Position numbers and translations under genes: made by a program. Under the pieces are notes generated by a model, which ran no database searches, was not told the origin of the DNA, and saw only the letters and a list, made by a program, of their open reading frames with translations. DNA of 64,000 nucleotides from Limnobaculum zhutongyuii (GTDB lineage: Bacteria; Pseudomonadota; Gammaproteobacteria; Enterobacterales; Enterobacteriaceae): positions 1,798,001-1,862,000 of the forward strand of contig NZ_CP034752.1 of the NCBI RefSeq assembly GCF_004295645.1. Reading direction: 5' to 3'. This document shows positions 35,383 through 43,760 of the stretch, one piece after another (the first letter of the stretch is position 1; every line of letters starts with the position of its first letter).

Positions 35383-35548
35383 TTAACCAGCAATGTTATA
35401 AAAGCCGTTCCAGTTGGCTATCAAACTGGAAAAACAAATAGCATTAATGAATAATGATTAAACAACAACCAGTTTGTTGCTATCACACAACGGATATCCA
35501 ATTTGATTTATCATCTTACAGGAACGAAAACCACAGGCAGGAGCTGGC

Positions 35549-36025
35549 ATGAAAATCAATCTCAAACGTAATATCGCCTTAATTTTTGGTCTGGTTATGA
35601 TCCTTGCTGGATGCAGTAGCCAACAACAGGTTTCCTCTGAATCACCGGCCATGGAAGACAGTGCACCGGCGGCTAAACTCTCTCAGAATCTTGGTACTAA
35701 ATGGGGGGAGAATGTTAACTCAAACGTGGTTAGCGTTGAAGCTACCCGTTTACGTAATACACCAGAGAGCCTGGTTGAAATTTATTATACTGCTTCAAAA
35801 GTCACTGGCCAAAATCGAACCGATCTGACTTTAGTACCATCGGTAAAAATGAATATTCAGGATGACAGCGGTCGTAATATGGCAATCAAACAGCGGAGTA
35901 ACGGCGAATACGCCCTGAGTGCCAAAGAAGGGGAACGCTACCAGCTCTCTTTCCGTAACCGCAGTAATAGGGGTTTGAGGGCCAATGGGGCGAAAACCTA
36001 CGCTAAGCGTCTATATATTCGTTAA
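35549..36025 (+). pseudogene. Lipoprotein gene truncated by the Tn3-family transposon
   Basis: The first 140 codons are native: a lipoprotein signal peptide with LILAGC-type lipobox (MILAGCSSQ), then a periplasmic domain with LGTKWGENVNSNVVSVEATRL and EGERYQLSFRNRSN. From 35970 the reading frame runs into the left inverted repeat of the transposon and ends 18 codons later (36025) with transposon-encoded residues. Homologues I recall continue after this point for roughly another 90 residues (VDGLDVLNG..., AAFRF...), so the C-terminal half is lost. The native 3' part is not found on the far side of the transposon. Function unknown. Confidence 0.8.
35970..36009 (+). repeat. Left terminal inverted repeat of the Tn3-family element
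   Basis: The 40-bp repeat begins GGGGTTTGAGGGCCAATGGG and ends TACGCTAAGCG. It is the exact reverse complement of 43102-43141. The last codons and the stop of tnpA overlap it. Confidence 0.96.
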
Positions 36026-39017
36026 CCTGTTGATTCAACGGCCTTAGCTCACCCTTCATCACCTTTTCAGACAAGGTGAATGAGTAATGCCCTAACATAT
36101 TGATATGGCCATGCATCAATGGCGATAATCTGGATATATCGTCTTCATTAATTTCACCAGGCTGACTATCGGTATTAATATGTCCAAGGGCTTCCTGCAT
36201 ATACAGCGTATTCCATAAAACAGCAGCATTTGTTACCAGCCCCAATGATCCCAGTTGATCCTCTTGCCCTTCGCGATAGCGTTTTCTGATTTCGCCACGT
36301 TGACCATGACAAATGGCGCGAGCCACACTGTGTCTCCCTTCCCCCCGGTTTAGTTGCGTTAGTATTCGACGACGATAATCTTCATCATCAATATAATTCA
36401 GCAGGTAAAGCGTTTTATTTATTCGCCCCGCTTCAATGATGGCCTGTGCCAGACTGGACGGGCGCGTACTCTTCAATAAACTGCGGATTAGCTCCGATGC
36501 TTGTACAGTTCCCAATTTAAGAGAACCCGCAATCCGCATCATATCGTCCCAGTTCGCCTCAATCAGTGCCAGATTAATGCAACCACGGGCCAGGTCATCG
36601 AGAGGGCCGTAATCCGCATTTTTATCCACACGCCAGAAAACAGCCTCTCCGGCATCCGCCAGACGCGGGGAAAACTGGTATCCCAAAAGCCAGAACAGAC
36701 CGAATATCAAATCGCTGGCACCTGCTGTGTCAGTCATAATTTCTTGTGGATTCAACCCCGTTTGCTGTTCAAGTAACCCCTCCAGAACAAAGATTGAGTC
36801 TCTCAACGTACCCGGTACAACAATGCCGTGAAAACCAGAAAACTGATCGGAGATAAAGTTGTACCAGGTAATTCCACGATTGGAGCCAAAGTACTTTCTA
36901 TTGGGGCCGGCGTTAATCGTTTTAACTGGCGTAACAAAACGCATACCATCAGCAGAAGCGACTTCTCCTCCACCCCATCGCTGAGCCAGACTGAGCGTAG
37001 CCTGGTAATCAACCAGGCGAGCATTAGCTTTGATAAGCGTTTCGGCCCGAAAATAATTTTGTTTCACCCAGCTAAGACGATGCCGGGTTAATGATGGAAT
37101 ATTGTGCTTAATTAATGGTTCAAAGCCAATGTTGCAGGCTTCTGCCAGTAATACAGCACAAATGCTGATATGCAGATCTTTCGCTCGCGCATTCGACTCG
37201 CTGACATGGGTAAATTCTTCGGCAAATCCTGTATGGGCATTGATTTCCAGTAATAGCTCCGTCAGATCCACCAAAGGTAAAAGACGCCTGACTTGCCTGT
37301 TGAGAGCTATCAGACTTGGTGATTCATCCAGTTTCTCAAGGCTGCTGATAGTCAACGTAGGATATTTTCCTCCGTGTTCTATATGGACTGACGCATTATC
37401 ATCAAAACCATCAGCTACTGTTTTCCAGGCAAAATCTAACTGCTGAGCAAGCTTTTCTGTTGCCTGCCGAGCATTGACTGGGTGACCTAATGCTCGACAG
37501 ACAGGGATGCGTTGAGCTTGCCATTCTGTCCCTTGTAATAGCTTTGACCGTGGGTCTCCCCAACGATCGCTATTCTCAAGATAAATATCCCGCCGCCTTA
37601 ATGCATCCTGAAACCGCTCCAGCAGGCATAGTGAATAGCCAGGCCGTCTTACTCGGCCTTCTTCGTCAAAAACCAGACGCTTCCAGGCACCAGTAATAAT
37701 ATTTTTCGGGGCATCGTCAAGGATGTGCTTTTTTGAAGTGCCTAGCGACGATAAATAGTTAAAAGCTGCCAGAGTATGTTCTCCCGCCGGGGCGGCCAGA
37801 AAAGTTAATTCCCTGAGCACTCTGGGCAGAAAACGGCGAACTCGTCCATATTGTTCAATCATTTCATCGTGGAAATTATTGTCTGCCGGTCGGGCCAACT
37901 CGTTGACCATTTTTACCGACTCAGCCAGTCTTTCTTTGGGAATACAGGAAAAAATCGATTTTCGGAGGTGCGCATCATCAGTTACCTCATCCAGCAAGAG
38001 TGCGCAGGCTTTTGCCAGTATCAACGAAGAGCGGTCCAAGTCCTTCAGCGTCCTCAACCGCTTCTTTTGCCCTGCTTTTTTAGCCTCTCCGGCAATATTA
38101 GTGATTAGCATATCCAAAACATCGATGGCTTCATCCAGCGCAATGACCTCTAATGATTTAACAAAGGCAATAAGTATCGCTGTACGTTTCTTCATGGGTA
38201 TACGAGCTATCTTTTTTACCGAGGTAACATTGGCATAGCGGGCAAGACTTTTTAGCTGAGCCGGTGGAAGGCCTGTAAAATCGAGTTGCTGAAAACCCAG
38301 TTGGTGCAATTTATTATAACGATCAAGTGCATCATTAAACGCAGGACTACTGATTGTCACCGGGCCTTTTTTCAGTTGCTCGAACATGGATACTCTCTGG
38401 CCTTCGCTAAAGCTCAGTAATTCATCCAGTTGTTGTTTCTGTTCATCATTAGGCAATGCCAGTAATCTTTGCCAAAGACGGTGAGCTGCTCGTTCACGGA
38501 TTTCGGTGATCACTCTGGAGAGTGTTGTGGCTCCTGGTAATAAAATTTTATGCTGTACCAGCCATGCGGTGGCGAAATCGAACATCAGGCTGGGGCGTTC
38601 GTTGCTAATCCAAGCTCGGGTATACAGCAACCGGTTCAATCTGAAGGTCCACGGAAACTCCCCGAAATCATGATAGTAATAATATTTTTTGATTTGAGCG
38701 TAATGCTCCCAGCGGGTTGGTTCGCGTTTTGCGTATTCAGCCAGAATGTCAGTCCGACTGATTGAAAGTTGCGTGGCAACAAAGGTTTGTACATTTTGCG
38801 GAATCAGAGTCAAATCAGACAGGAACGCGCCTAAAAATCGGACTGATGTTAGTTGAAGGGCTATGCCAAGACGGTTTTGGTCCCCGCGCCTTTGTGCGAT
38901 GAATGTCAGGTCATTTTCGTCCAGAATAAAATAACGGGCCAGTTGTACCTCGTTCGGCTCTGCCGCATAACATCCATAATTTTGCTTCTGCTCTTCAGTC
39001 AAAAAATCGATAGGCAT
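36003..39017 (-). CDS. tnpA: Tn3-family transposase TnpA
   Basis: This 1004-residue DDE transposase of the Tn3 family catalyses replicative transposition by cutting at the 40-bp terminal repeats. The length is normal for the family (about 960-1010). It begins MPIDFLTEEQKQNYGCYAAEP (DUF4158 N-terminal domain). The C-terminal catalytic region has TGLNPQEIMTDTAGASDLIFGLFWLLGYQFSPRLADAGE, holding the characteristic second acidic residue region, and VARAICHGQRGEIRKRYREGQEDQLGSLGLVTNAAVLWNT near the end. AAGGAG lies before the ATG. The stop codon lies inside the left inverted repeat. It is divergent from tnpR, as in the Tn3-type arrangement. Confidence 0.96.
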   Translation of the reverse strand: MPIDFLTEEQKQNYGCYAAEPNEVQLARYFILDENDLTFIAQRRGDQNRLGIALQLTSVRFLGAFLSDLTLIPQNVQTFVATQLSISRTDILAEYAKREPTRWEHYAQIKKYYYYHDFGEFPWTFRLNRLLYTRAWISNERPSLMFDFATAWLVQHKILLPGATTLSRVITEIRERAAHRLWQRLLALPNDEQKQQLDELLSFSEGQRVSMFEQLKKGPVTISSPAFNDALDRYNKLHQLGFQQLDFTGLPPAQLKSLARYANVTSVKKIARIPMKKRTAILIAFVKSLEVIALDEAIDVLDMLITNIAGEAKKAGQKKRLRTLKDLDRSSLILAKACALLLDEVTDDAHLRKSIFSCIPKERLAESVKMVNELARPADNNFHDEMIEQYGRVRRFLPRVLRELTFLAAPAGEHTLAAFNYLSSLGTSKKHILDDAPKNIITGAWKRLVFDEEGRVRRPGYSLCLLERFQDALRRRDIYLENSDRWGDPRSKLLQGTEWQAQRIPVCRALGHPVNARQATEKLAQQLDFAWKTVADGFDDNASVHIEHGGKYPTLTISSLEKLDESPSLIALNRQVRRLLPLVDLTELLLEINAHTGFAEEFTHVSESNARAKDLHISICAVLLAEACNIGFEPLIKHNIPSLTRHRLSWVKQNYFRAETLIKANARLVDYQATLSLAQRWGGGEVASADGMRFVTPVKTINAGPNRKYFGSNRGITWYNFISDQFSGFHGIVVPGTLRDSIFVLEGLLEQQTGLNPQEIMTDTAGASDLIFGLFWLLGYQFSPRLADAGEAVFWRVDKNADYGPLDDLARGCINLALIEANWDDMMRIAGSLKLGTVQASELIRSLLKSTRPSSLAQAIIEAGRINKTLYLLNYIDDEDYRRRILTQLNRGEGRHSVARAICHGQRGEIRKRYREGQEDQLGSLGLVTNAAVLWNTLYMQEALGHINTDSQPGEINEDDISRLSPLMHGHINMLGHYSFTLSEKVMKGELRPLNQQVNEYIDA

Positions 39018-39176
39018 CCAGCACTCCTTGCGTAACTATGACTTAGGTCTATTTTTAACTATCTCAAATGTTATAAGTTTTGAGACCACTCAAAACGACT
39101 TCAAACATGAGTATCAAAAATCGCGATTTATACTTTATGATACTACGCAGTATCAATATCGATTTGTGAGACCAAT
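39018..39176. promoter_or_regulatory. Probable res site and divergent tnpA/tnpR promoters
   Basis: This 159-bp gap between divergent tnpA and tnpR is AT-rich and holds a TGATACT / AGTATCA inverted repeat at 39138-39155, with related TGAGTATCA and GATACT half-sites around it. In Tn3-type elements this gap holds the three resolvase-binding subsites and both promoters. Confidence 0.65.
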
Positions 39177-39749
39177 ATGGCATTACTGGGATATGCAAGA
39201 GTATCAACCAGCCATCAGAAACTGACGGTACAGATTATGGAGCTGAAATCTGTAGGTGTCAGAGATGACCGGATTTTTACTGATATGATGTCAGGAGCCA
39301 CGGATGAGCGTGAAGGGTTACAACGGCTACTTGCCCGTGCAGAAAAGGATGACATCATTATTTGTACCAAAATGGATCGGCTTGGTCGCAATACCGCAGA
39401 CATGATCCACATTGTTGATGCTTGCTATAAAAAGGGAATAGCCATTCGTTTTCTGGAGAACGGACTAAGTACAGAAGGAACTATGGGGAAAATGGTGATT
39501 CAAATTTTGGCAGCTGTTGCAGAAGCAGAACGAGAACGTCTTCTGGAACGCACTAATGATGGCAGAATTTTCGCTATGGCATCCGGTGTCAAATTTGGAC
39601 GGAAACCGCACTCGAAAGCAGCACTTGTCAGGCAATTAATCAATCAGAAGCAATCAGAAAAAATAATCCTAGAAAAGACTGGGGTTTCTCGGGCTACTTA
39701 TTTTCGGTTAAAAAAATCGGAAAATAATCAAAAATCATCAGAAAGATAA
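39177..39749 (+). CDS. tnpR: Serine resolvase TnpR
   Basis: This 190-residue small serine recombinase resolves the cointegrate made by TnpA through recombination at res, and usually represses both transposition genes. The nucleophile is Ser10 in YARVSTSHQ. Active-site arginines R8, R68 and R71 lie in YARVS and KMDRLGRN. The E-helix AEAERERLLERT and a C-terminal helix-turn-helix (residues about 160-182, EKIILEKTGVSRATYFRL) are present. It is intact and in the expected place, so the element should resolve normally. The cargo operon starts 80 bp downstream. Confidence 0.95.
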   Translation: MALLGYARVSTSHQKLTVQIMELKSVGVRDDRIFTDMMSGATDEREGLQRLLARAEKDDIIICTKMDRLGRNTADMIHIVDACYKKGIAIRFLENGLSTEGTMGKMVIQILAAVAEAERERLLERTNDGRIFAMASGVKFGRKPHSKAALVRQLINQKQSEKIILEKTGVSRATYFRLKKSENNQKSSER

Positions 39750-39829
39750 TATTAACCATGATTTAAAACAAACTATTCTAAGCAGAGATCAGGTCATACA
39801 ATAACAAATTATGATAGGGAATTAAAAAT

Positions 39830-41023
39830 ATGGAAGAAATAAATCTACTCAAAGAAATTCGTGAGCTAAAAAGTCAACTATCCTACGCTAAAAATATTGG
39901 TTTTTTTATGGGGGCCGGTACCTCCTGTGCTTTGGGCTTACCAAATATATCTCAATTAACTGAACAAGTCGAAAGTGCGTTAACAGGACCATTATTGTAT
40001 TATTTTCATATAATTAAAACTGACTTATCAAGACCTGATGAAATAATTAGCATTGAAGATATTCTTAATCAGATAAGACGGATTCGCGAAATTACTGAAG
40101 AAAGGTCTGATAGAGAATTTCTCGGGGTTTCTGGTATAAATGCACGTGAACTGGATGTTGAAATTTGCAAAAATATTTATAATCTAATCACGGAGAAAGA
40201 AGTTAGTGCGAATCTGACTGCCCCAAAGAAATTTTTTGCGTGGTTAAACATGCAAAACAGAGATTTTTCAAAAGAGATTTTTACTACAAATTATGATCTG
40301 GTAATAGAAAAATCTCTTGAAGCTATTCGCGCTCCGTATTTTGATGGATTTGTTGGTTCTTATGAACCATTTTTTTGGCAAGAAAGTGTTGAAACACTTG
40401 TTCGTAGAAATGATCTAACTCAGAACTGGATTAGACTATGGAAGATACATGGTTCTCTTAGTTGGTTTTGGAAAAAAAGAGAGAATCTGAAGTCGCATAA
40501 AGTTATACGTCTTGGGAAAATAGATAAAATTGAAGAAGAGAAAAATGAGATAGTTATTTACCCATCAAAAGAAAAATATGATCTATCTCGTAGGCAACCT
40601 TTTCTAGTTTACTTCGATCGCCTTAAAAACTATTTATTGAGCAGTGAGCTATTATTCATTTTTACCGGATACTCATTTTTAGATCAGCATATTAATGAAA
40701 TTATTTTTAATTGCTTGAGGCAAAACAACAGGCTTAGTGTTGTAGTGTTTTTTTATGCAGACAGTGACGTTAAAAAACTACATTCACTCTCAGCAGGATA
40801 TCTAAATCTATCTGTATTCGGACCAACAACTGCGATTATAAACGGAACATTAGGAAAATGGTCCTTTGGCCAATCCGAGCTAAAAAACAAAGAAAAATGT
40901 GATAGTTTTTGGAATGCCGAAGATGAAAAATTCTTGCTTGGTGATTTTAATTATTTGGTTGAGTTCTTAGTTGGTAATTCTGGTCGTAGTAGTGAAATTG
41001 AGGTATCTATAAATGAAGACTGA
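39830..41023 (+). CDS. SIR2-domain NADase of a SIR2-HerA defence system
   Basis: This 397-residue SIR2-family protein carries the NAD-binding and catalytic motifs GAGTS (28-32), FTTNYD with N154 and D156, KIHGS with H207, and FTGYSFLDQH near residue 280. There is no zinc-ribbon deacetylase module, which places it with defence-type SIR2 NADases rather than sirtuin deacetylases. In characterised SIR2-HerA (Nezha-like) systems the SIR2 subunit destroys NAD+ after phage infection while assembled with a HerA hexamer. Its stop overlaps the HerA start by 11 bp. AT-rich codon use sets it apart from chromosomal genes. The phage trigger is unknown. Confidence 0.92.
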   Translation: MEEINLLKEIRELKSQLSYAKNIGFFMGAGTSCALGLPNISQLTEQVESALTGPLLYYFHIIKTDLSRPDEIISIEDILNQIRRIREITEERSDREFLGVSGINARELDVEICKNIYNLITEKEVSANLTAPKKFFAWLNMQNRDFSKEIFTTNYDLVIEKSLEAIRAPYFDGFVGSYEPFFWQESVETLVRRNDLTQNWIRLWKIHGSLSWFWKKRENLKSHKVIRLGKIDKIEEEKNEIVIYPSKEKYDLSRRQPFLVYFDRLKNYLLSSELLFIFTGYSFLDQHINEIIFNCLRQNNRLSVVVFFYADSDVKKLHSLSAGYLNLSVFGPTTAIINGTLGKWSFGQSELKNKEKCDSFWNAEDEKFLLGDFNYLVEFLVGNSGRSSEIEVSINED

Positions 41024-42773
41024 TTCTACATATTTAGGAAAGGTTATTCGTGTGGATTCCAGTACTGTAGAGGTGGAAGTTTCATCAGAAATACCTTCCG
41101 CTGCACCAATAATCAATGGTCGACTGTATAAAATTGGCCAGATTGGCACATTTGTAAAAATGCCAATGGGAAATATTACTATCTACGCTATCGTTGCTGC
41201 GGTAAGTGACAGACCATTCACAGATAGTAGTGATGATGAGTATAGAGTAAGCTCAAAATTTCTTTCAGTACAACTGATTGGCGAAAAAATCGGTGACAGT
41301 GAGTTTGAAAAAGGAGTGGGCACTTATCCTACAATAGGTGATGAAGTACACCTTGTAATTGAATACGACTTATTTGAAATTTATGGTGAAAAGGATGCAG
41401 GTTCCATTGAAATTGGAAAACATTCTTCATCTGAAAACTTAGGTGTTTATGTAGATACTCATAACTTAATTTTACGCCACTGTGGAATTTTAGGCTCAAC
41501 AGGTAGCGGAAAATCCAATACTACTGTCAGTATTTTGAAATCTATTTTACATGGTTATGTTGGTTCAAGAATTATATTGGTAGACCCGCACGGTGAATAT
41601 GCATCTGCATTTCCTGATGCCAAAGTGCTTAGAATTAATGAGGCAGGGTCTCCATTAGTAATACCTTTTTGGCTTATGACATTTGAGGAGCTTGCATATT
41701 TTTTAGTGGGGGCAGATCATCGTGATGAACAAAAAATAGAATATCGATTACTGAGGGACCTTGTAACTGAGCTAAAGAAGGAAAATATAAATTTAAAGGC
41801 TGGTATTGTTAATGGAGATCTTGTTACAGCAGATTCACCAATCCCTTTTAGTGCAAGGCGGTTGTGGCATGAGATGAATTGGTATCTTAATGCATCATTT
41901 TCTTCTACAACGAAAGATGAACAAACTAAGAAAACTGCTCAAGAAAAGAATTCTGGAGACGCAGAAACATTGACACCTGCGACATTTGAGCCTTATTCAA
42001 TGGGTACTGCTGCTCCTTATAAGTCCAAGCATACAGAGTATTTTGCTTATGAGAAAAAATTACTTTCTCGTCTTAGAGATACGAGATATGACTTTCTCTT
42101 CAATCCCGGAGATTATAAAACGGCAGATTCTGAAAAAGATTTGCATGATTTACTAGCTGACTGGATAGGATGTGAGCAGAGATTAACAATACTAGATCTT
42201 AGCGGTGTCCCATTTGAGGTTCTAGACATAACCATAGGCTTGATTACGCGGTTTGTTTACGACAGCATGTTCTGGGGACGTAAAGAGTCATATACCGGTA
42301 AGCAAAGACCACTGCTCTTGGCATTCGAGGAAGCTCATACGTATCTAGGGAAAAATGATAAGAGTAATTATTCAAAAGCCGCAGTTGAAAAAATATTTAA
42401 AGAGGGTAGAAAATTTGGCGTAGGAGCACTAGTCATTTCTCAACGCCCCTCGGAGTTGTCAGAGACTATAATTTCCCAAATTGGTACGTTGATAGCTCTT
42501 AGGCTTACCAATTCAAGCGATCAATCTATAGTAAAATCATCAGCACCCGATAATTTAAATAGTCTTATGGACCTTCTTTCGTCTTTGCGTATAGGTGAGG
42601 CAGTTATTTCAGGTGAGGCTATAAAAATTCCCTCAAGAGTTCGATTGAAATTGAATCACCCAAGACCTACAAGTGAAGATCCAAAGTTAATTGAATGTTG
42701 GACAAAAACATTTTCTCTCGATGCTGATAATTATAAAATTGTTGTAACTAAAATACGTGAACAGAAAATATAA
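41013..42773 (+). CDS. HerA-like ATPase of a SIR2-HerA defence system
   Basis: This 586-residue HerA/FtsK-superfamily ATPase has a HAS-barrel-like N-terminal domain (residues about 1-130), Walker A GSTGSGKS (161-168), IILVDPHGEY just after it, a long charged insertion (about 290-345), Walker B LLLAFEEAH (434-442), the arginine-finger region EGRKFG near R466, and the sensor SQRPSEL. HerA proteins form hexameric translocases or scaffolds. Paired with SIR2 they build a large complex that senses phage and activates NAD+ depletion. The gene overlaps the SIR2 gene by 11 bp, so translation is coupled. It is the second gene of the transposon cargo. Confidence 0.92.
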   Translation: MKTDSTYLGKVIRVDSSTVEVEVSSEIPSAAPIINGRLYKIGQIGTFVKMPMGNITIYAIVAAVSDRPFTDSSDDEYRVSSKFLSVQLIGEKIGDSEFEKGVGTYPTIGDEVHLVIEYDLFEIYGEKDAGSIEIGKHSSSENLGVYVDTHNLILRHCGILGSTGSGKSNTTVSILKSILHGYVGSRIILVDPHGEYASAFPDAKVLRINEAGSPLVIPFWLMTFEELAYFLVGADHRDEQKIEYRLLRDLVTELKKENINLKAGIVNGDLVTADSPIPFSARRLWHEMNWYLNASFSSTTKDEQTKKTAQEKNSGDAETLTPATFEPYSMGTAAPYKSKHTEYFAYEKKLLSRLRDTRYDFLFNPGDYKTADSEKDLHDLLADWIGCEQRLTILDLSGVPFEVLDITIGLITRFVYDSMFWGRKESYTGKQRPLLLAFEEAHTYLGKNDKSNYSKAAVEKIFKEGRKFGVGALVISQRPSELSETIISQIGTLIALRLTNSSDQSIVKSSAPDNLNSLMDLLSSLRIGEAVISGEAIKIPSRVRLKLNHPRPTSEDPKLIECWTKTFSLDADNYKIVVTKIREQKI

Positions 42774-42789
42774 CCAATGGAGTGTAAAA

Positions 42790-43002
42790 ATGGAACGAAG
42801 AAGTATTTCATCAAACATGATTCGGAGTATCGGGTACGACGAATCTATTTCTACATTAGAGATTGAATTTAATAGTGGTGCAGTATGGAATTACTATGAT
42901 TTTCCGCTTGCAAGTTGGTATGAATTTGATGGGGCAGAATCACACGGTAAATTTTTTCATAGCTCCATAAAGAATAATTATCGAGAGTCTCAAGTGGGAT
43001 AA
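42790..43002 (+). CDS. KTSC-domain small protein, third cargo gene
   Basis: This 70-residue protein is essentially one KTSC domain: RSISSNMIRSIGYDES, LEIEFNSGAVWNYYDFP and AESHGKFFHSSIKNNYRE. The KTSC domain is a short module first noted at the C terminus of some lysyl-tRNA synthetases and also found alone in bacteria; its function is not known to me. The open frame extends to 42757 (GTG), but the ATG at 42790 after TGGAGTG is the clear start. It starts 16 bp after the HerA stop and lies inside the transposon, so it is a candidate accessory or regulatory component of the defence module. Confidence 0.75.
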   Translation: MERRSISSNMIRSIGYDESISTLEIEFNSGAVWNYYDFPLASWYEFDGAESHGKFFHSSIKNNYRESQVG

Positions 43003-43101
43003 CCTATGAATGAACTGCCACCGAAACATAATAGAGATCGGAGGCAGTCACTATTGGTATCTCATACGATAAGGCAACCCATTGTTTATTTGATGGTCTA
43101 T

Positions 43102-43141
43102 CGCTTAGCGTAGGTTTTCGCCCCATTGGCCCTCAAACCCC
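43102..43141 (-). repeat. Right terminal inverted repeat of the Tn3-family element
   Basis: This is the exact reverse complement of the left repeat at 35970-36009, 40 of 40 bases. It is 99 bp downstream of the KTSC stop. Confidence 0.96.
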
Positions 43142-43311
43142 ATTTACGTATGGATCCCAATGACATCATTATGCTTACCGACGGTAAAAAGTATTTCCCG
43201 GGTTTTCATATGAATAAAAAATACTGGATAACTATTCGTCTGGATGGCTCTGTGCCAGTAGAAGAGATTTTTATGCGAATAGATAATAGTTTTGAACTTG
43301 CGGTAAAGTAA
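43142..43311 (+). pseudogene. C-terminal remnant of a YjbR/MmcQ-family gene
   Basis: Immediately outside the right repeat, an open frame encodes about 56 residues ending in a natural stop: MDPNDIIMLTDGKKYFPGF, HMNKKYWITIRLDG and SVPVEEIFMRIDNSFELAVK. The HMNKKYWITIRLDGS segment parallels HLNKAHWSTVYLDGS of E. coli YjbR, a small MmcQ/YjbR-family protein with a double-wing fold. The N-terminal half is missing and is not on the other side of the transposon. The left flank is a lipoprotein gene, so the intervening chromosomal DNA has been lost. Confidence 0.78.
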
Positions 43312-43760
43312 CGTGGGCTACACAAGATAGGTACTAACAGTGAGAGATATTATTACTCACATTATATTCATAGAGTTAACCTATATTGGATGTAAATAAT
43401 ATATTTTATAATTACAGTAATACAACGTTGTCTTGATTTTATTATCAATCATATTTAATTAGGATTGTAGAGACGCTGATATTTATTAAGAATATAAAGA
43501 AAATGTAATTATTAATGTAAGTAAAGTTAAAGAAAGTAAGACAACACATTGCATACATAATGTTATTTGGTTTAAAATTAATCAATGTTTTCAATTAGAT
43601 ATTTGAATGATGTGATTATGTGAGACGTGATCATTCAAGACGGTCATTAGGGAATGAGCTCTGCCTATTAAAACGACTATTCATCCAGCCTCTTTGTCAA
43701 AATAAAATTAATAGCCTACATTTTTTAAAATAGTATAAATCGTTATTTAAAGGGGTAGCT
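43312..43760. other. AT-rich intergenic region before the methyltransferase
   Basis: These 449 bp have no convincing ORF and are strongly AT-rich. The right end presumably carries the promoter of the O-methyltransferase gene, whose ATG has an AAGGGG site. I saw no tRNA, attachment site or inverted repeat long enough to report. Confidence 0.5.

Larger units (their letters stand above)
35970..43141. mobile_element. Tn3-family transposon carrying a SIR2-HerA-KTSC module
   Basis: This 7,172-bp unit is bounded by perfect 40-bp inverted repeats that begin GGGG and end with the family-typical TACGCTAAG. Inside are tnpA (minus), a divergent serine resolvase gene tnpR (plus), a res-like region between them, and a three-gene cargo between tnpR and the right repeat: SIR2, HerA and a KTSC-domain protein. 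All transposition functions appear intact. The bases outside the repeats (TAATA left, ATTTA right) are not a target duplication, and the two flanks are pieces of different genes, indicating a post-insertion deletion or recombination. The cargo is visibly more AT-rich than the chromosomal flanks. Confidence 0.93.

Noticed and set aside
35408..35431. TTCCAGTT / AACTGGAA hairpin after modD
   Set aside because: The 8-bp stem lacks a U-tract on the plus strand and is too weak to call as a terminator.
39028..39225. A 65-codon frame across the res region and the start of tnpR
   Set aside because: It overlaps the divergent promoter/res region and tnpR in another frame and has no family resemblance.
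35970..43141. Classification of the SIR2-HerA cargo as a prophage remnant
   Set aside because: There are no phage structural, integrase or packaging genes, and the perfect repeats with tnpA/tnpR define a Tn3-type transposon.
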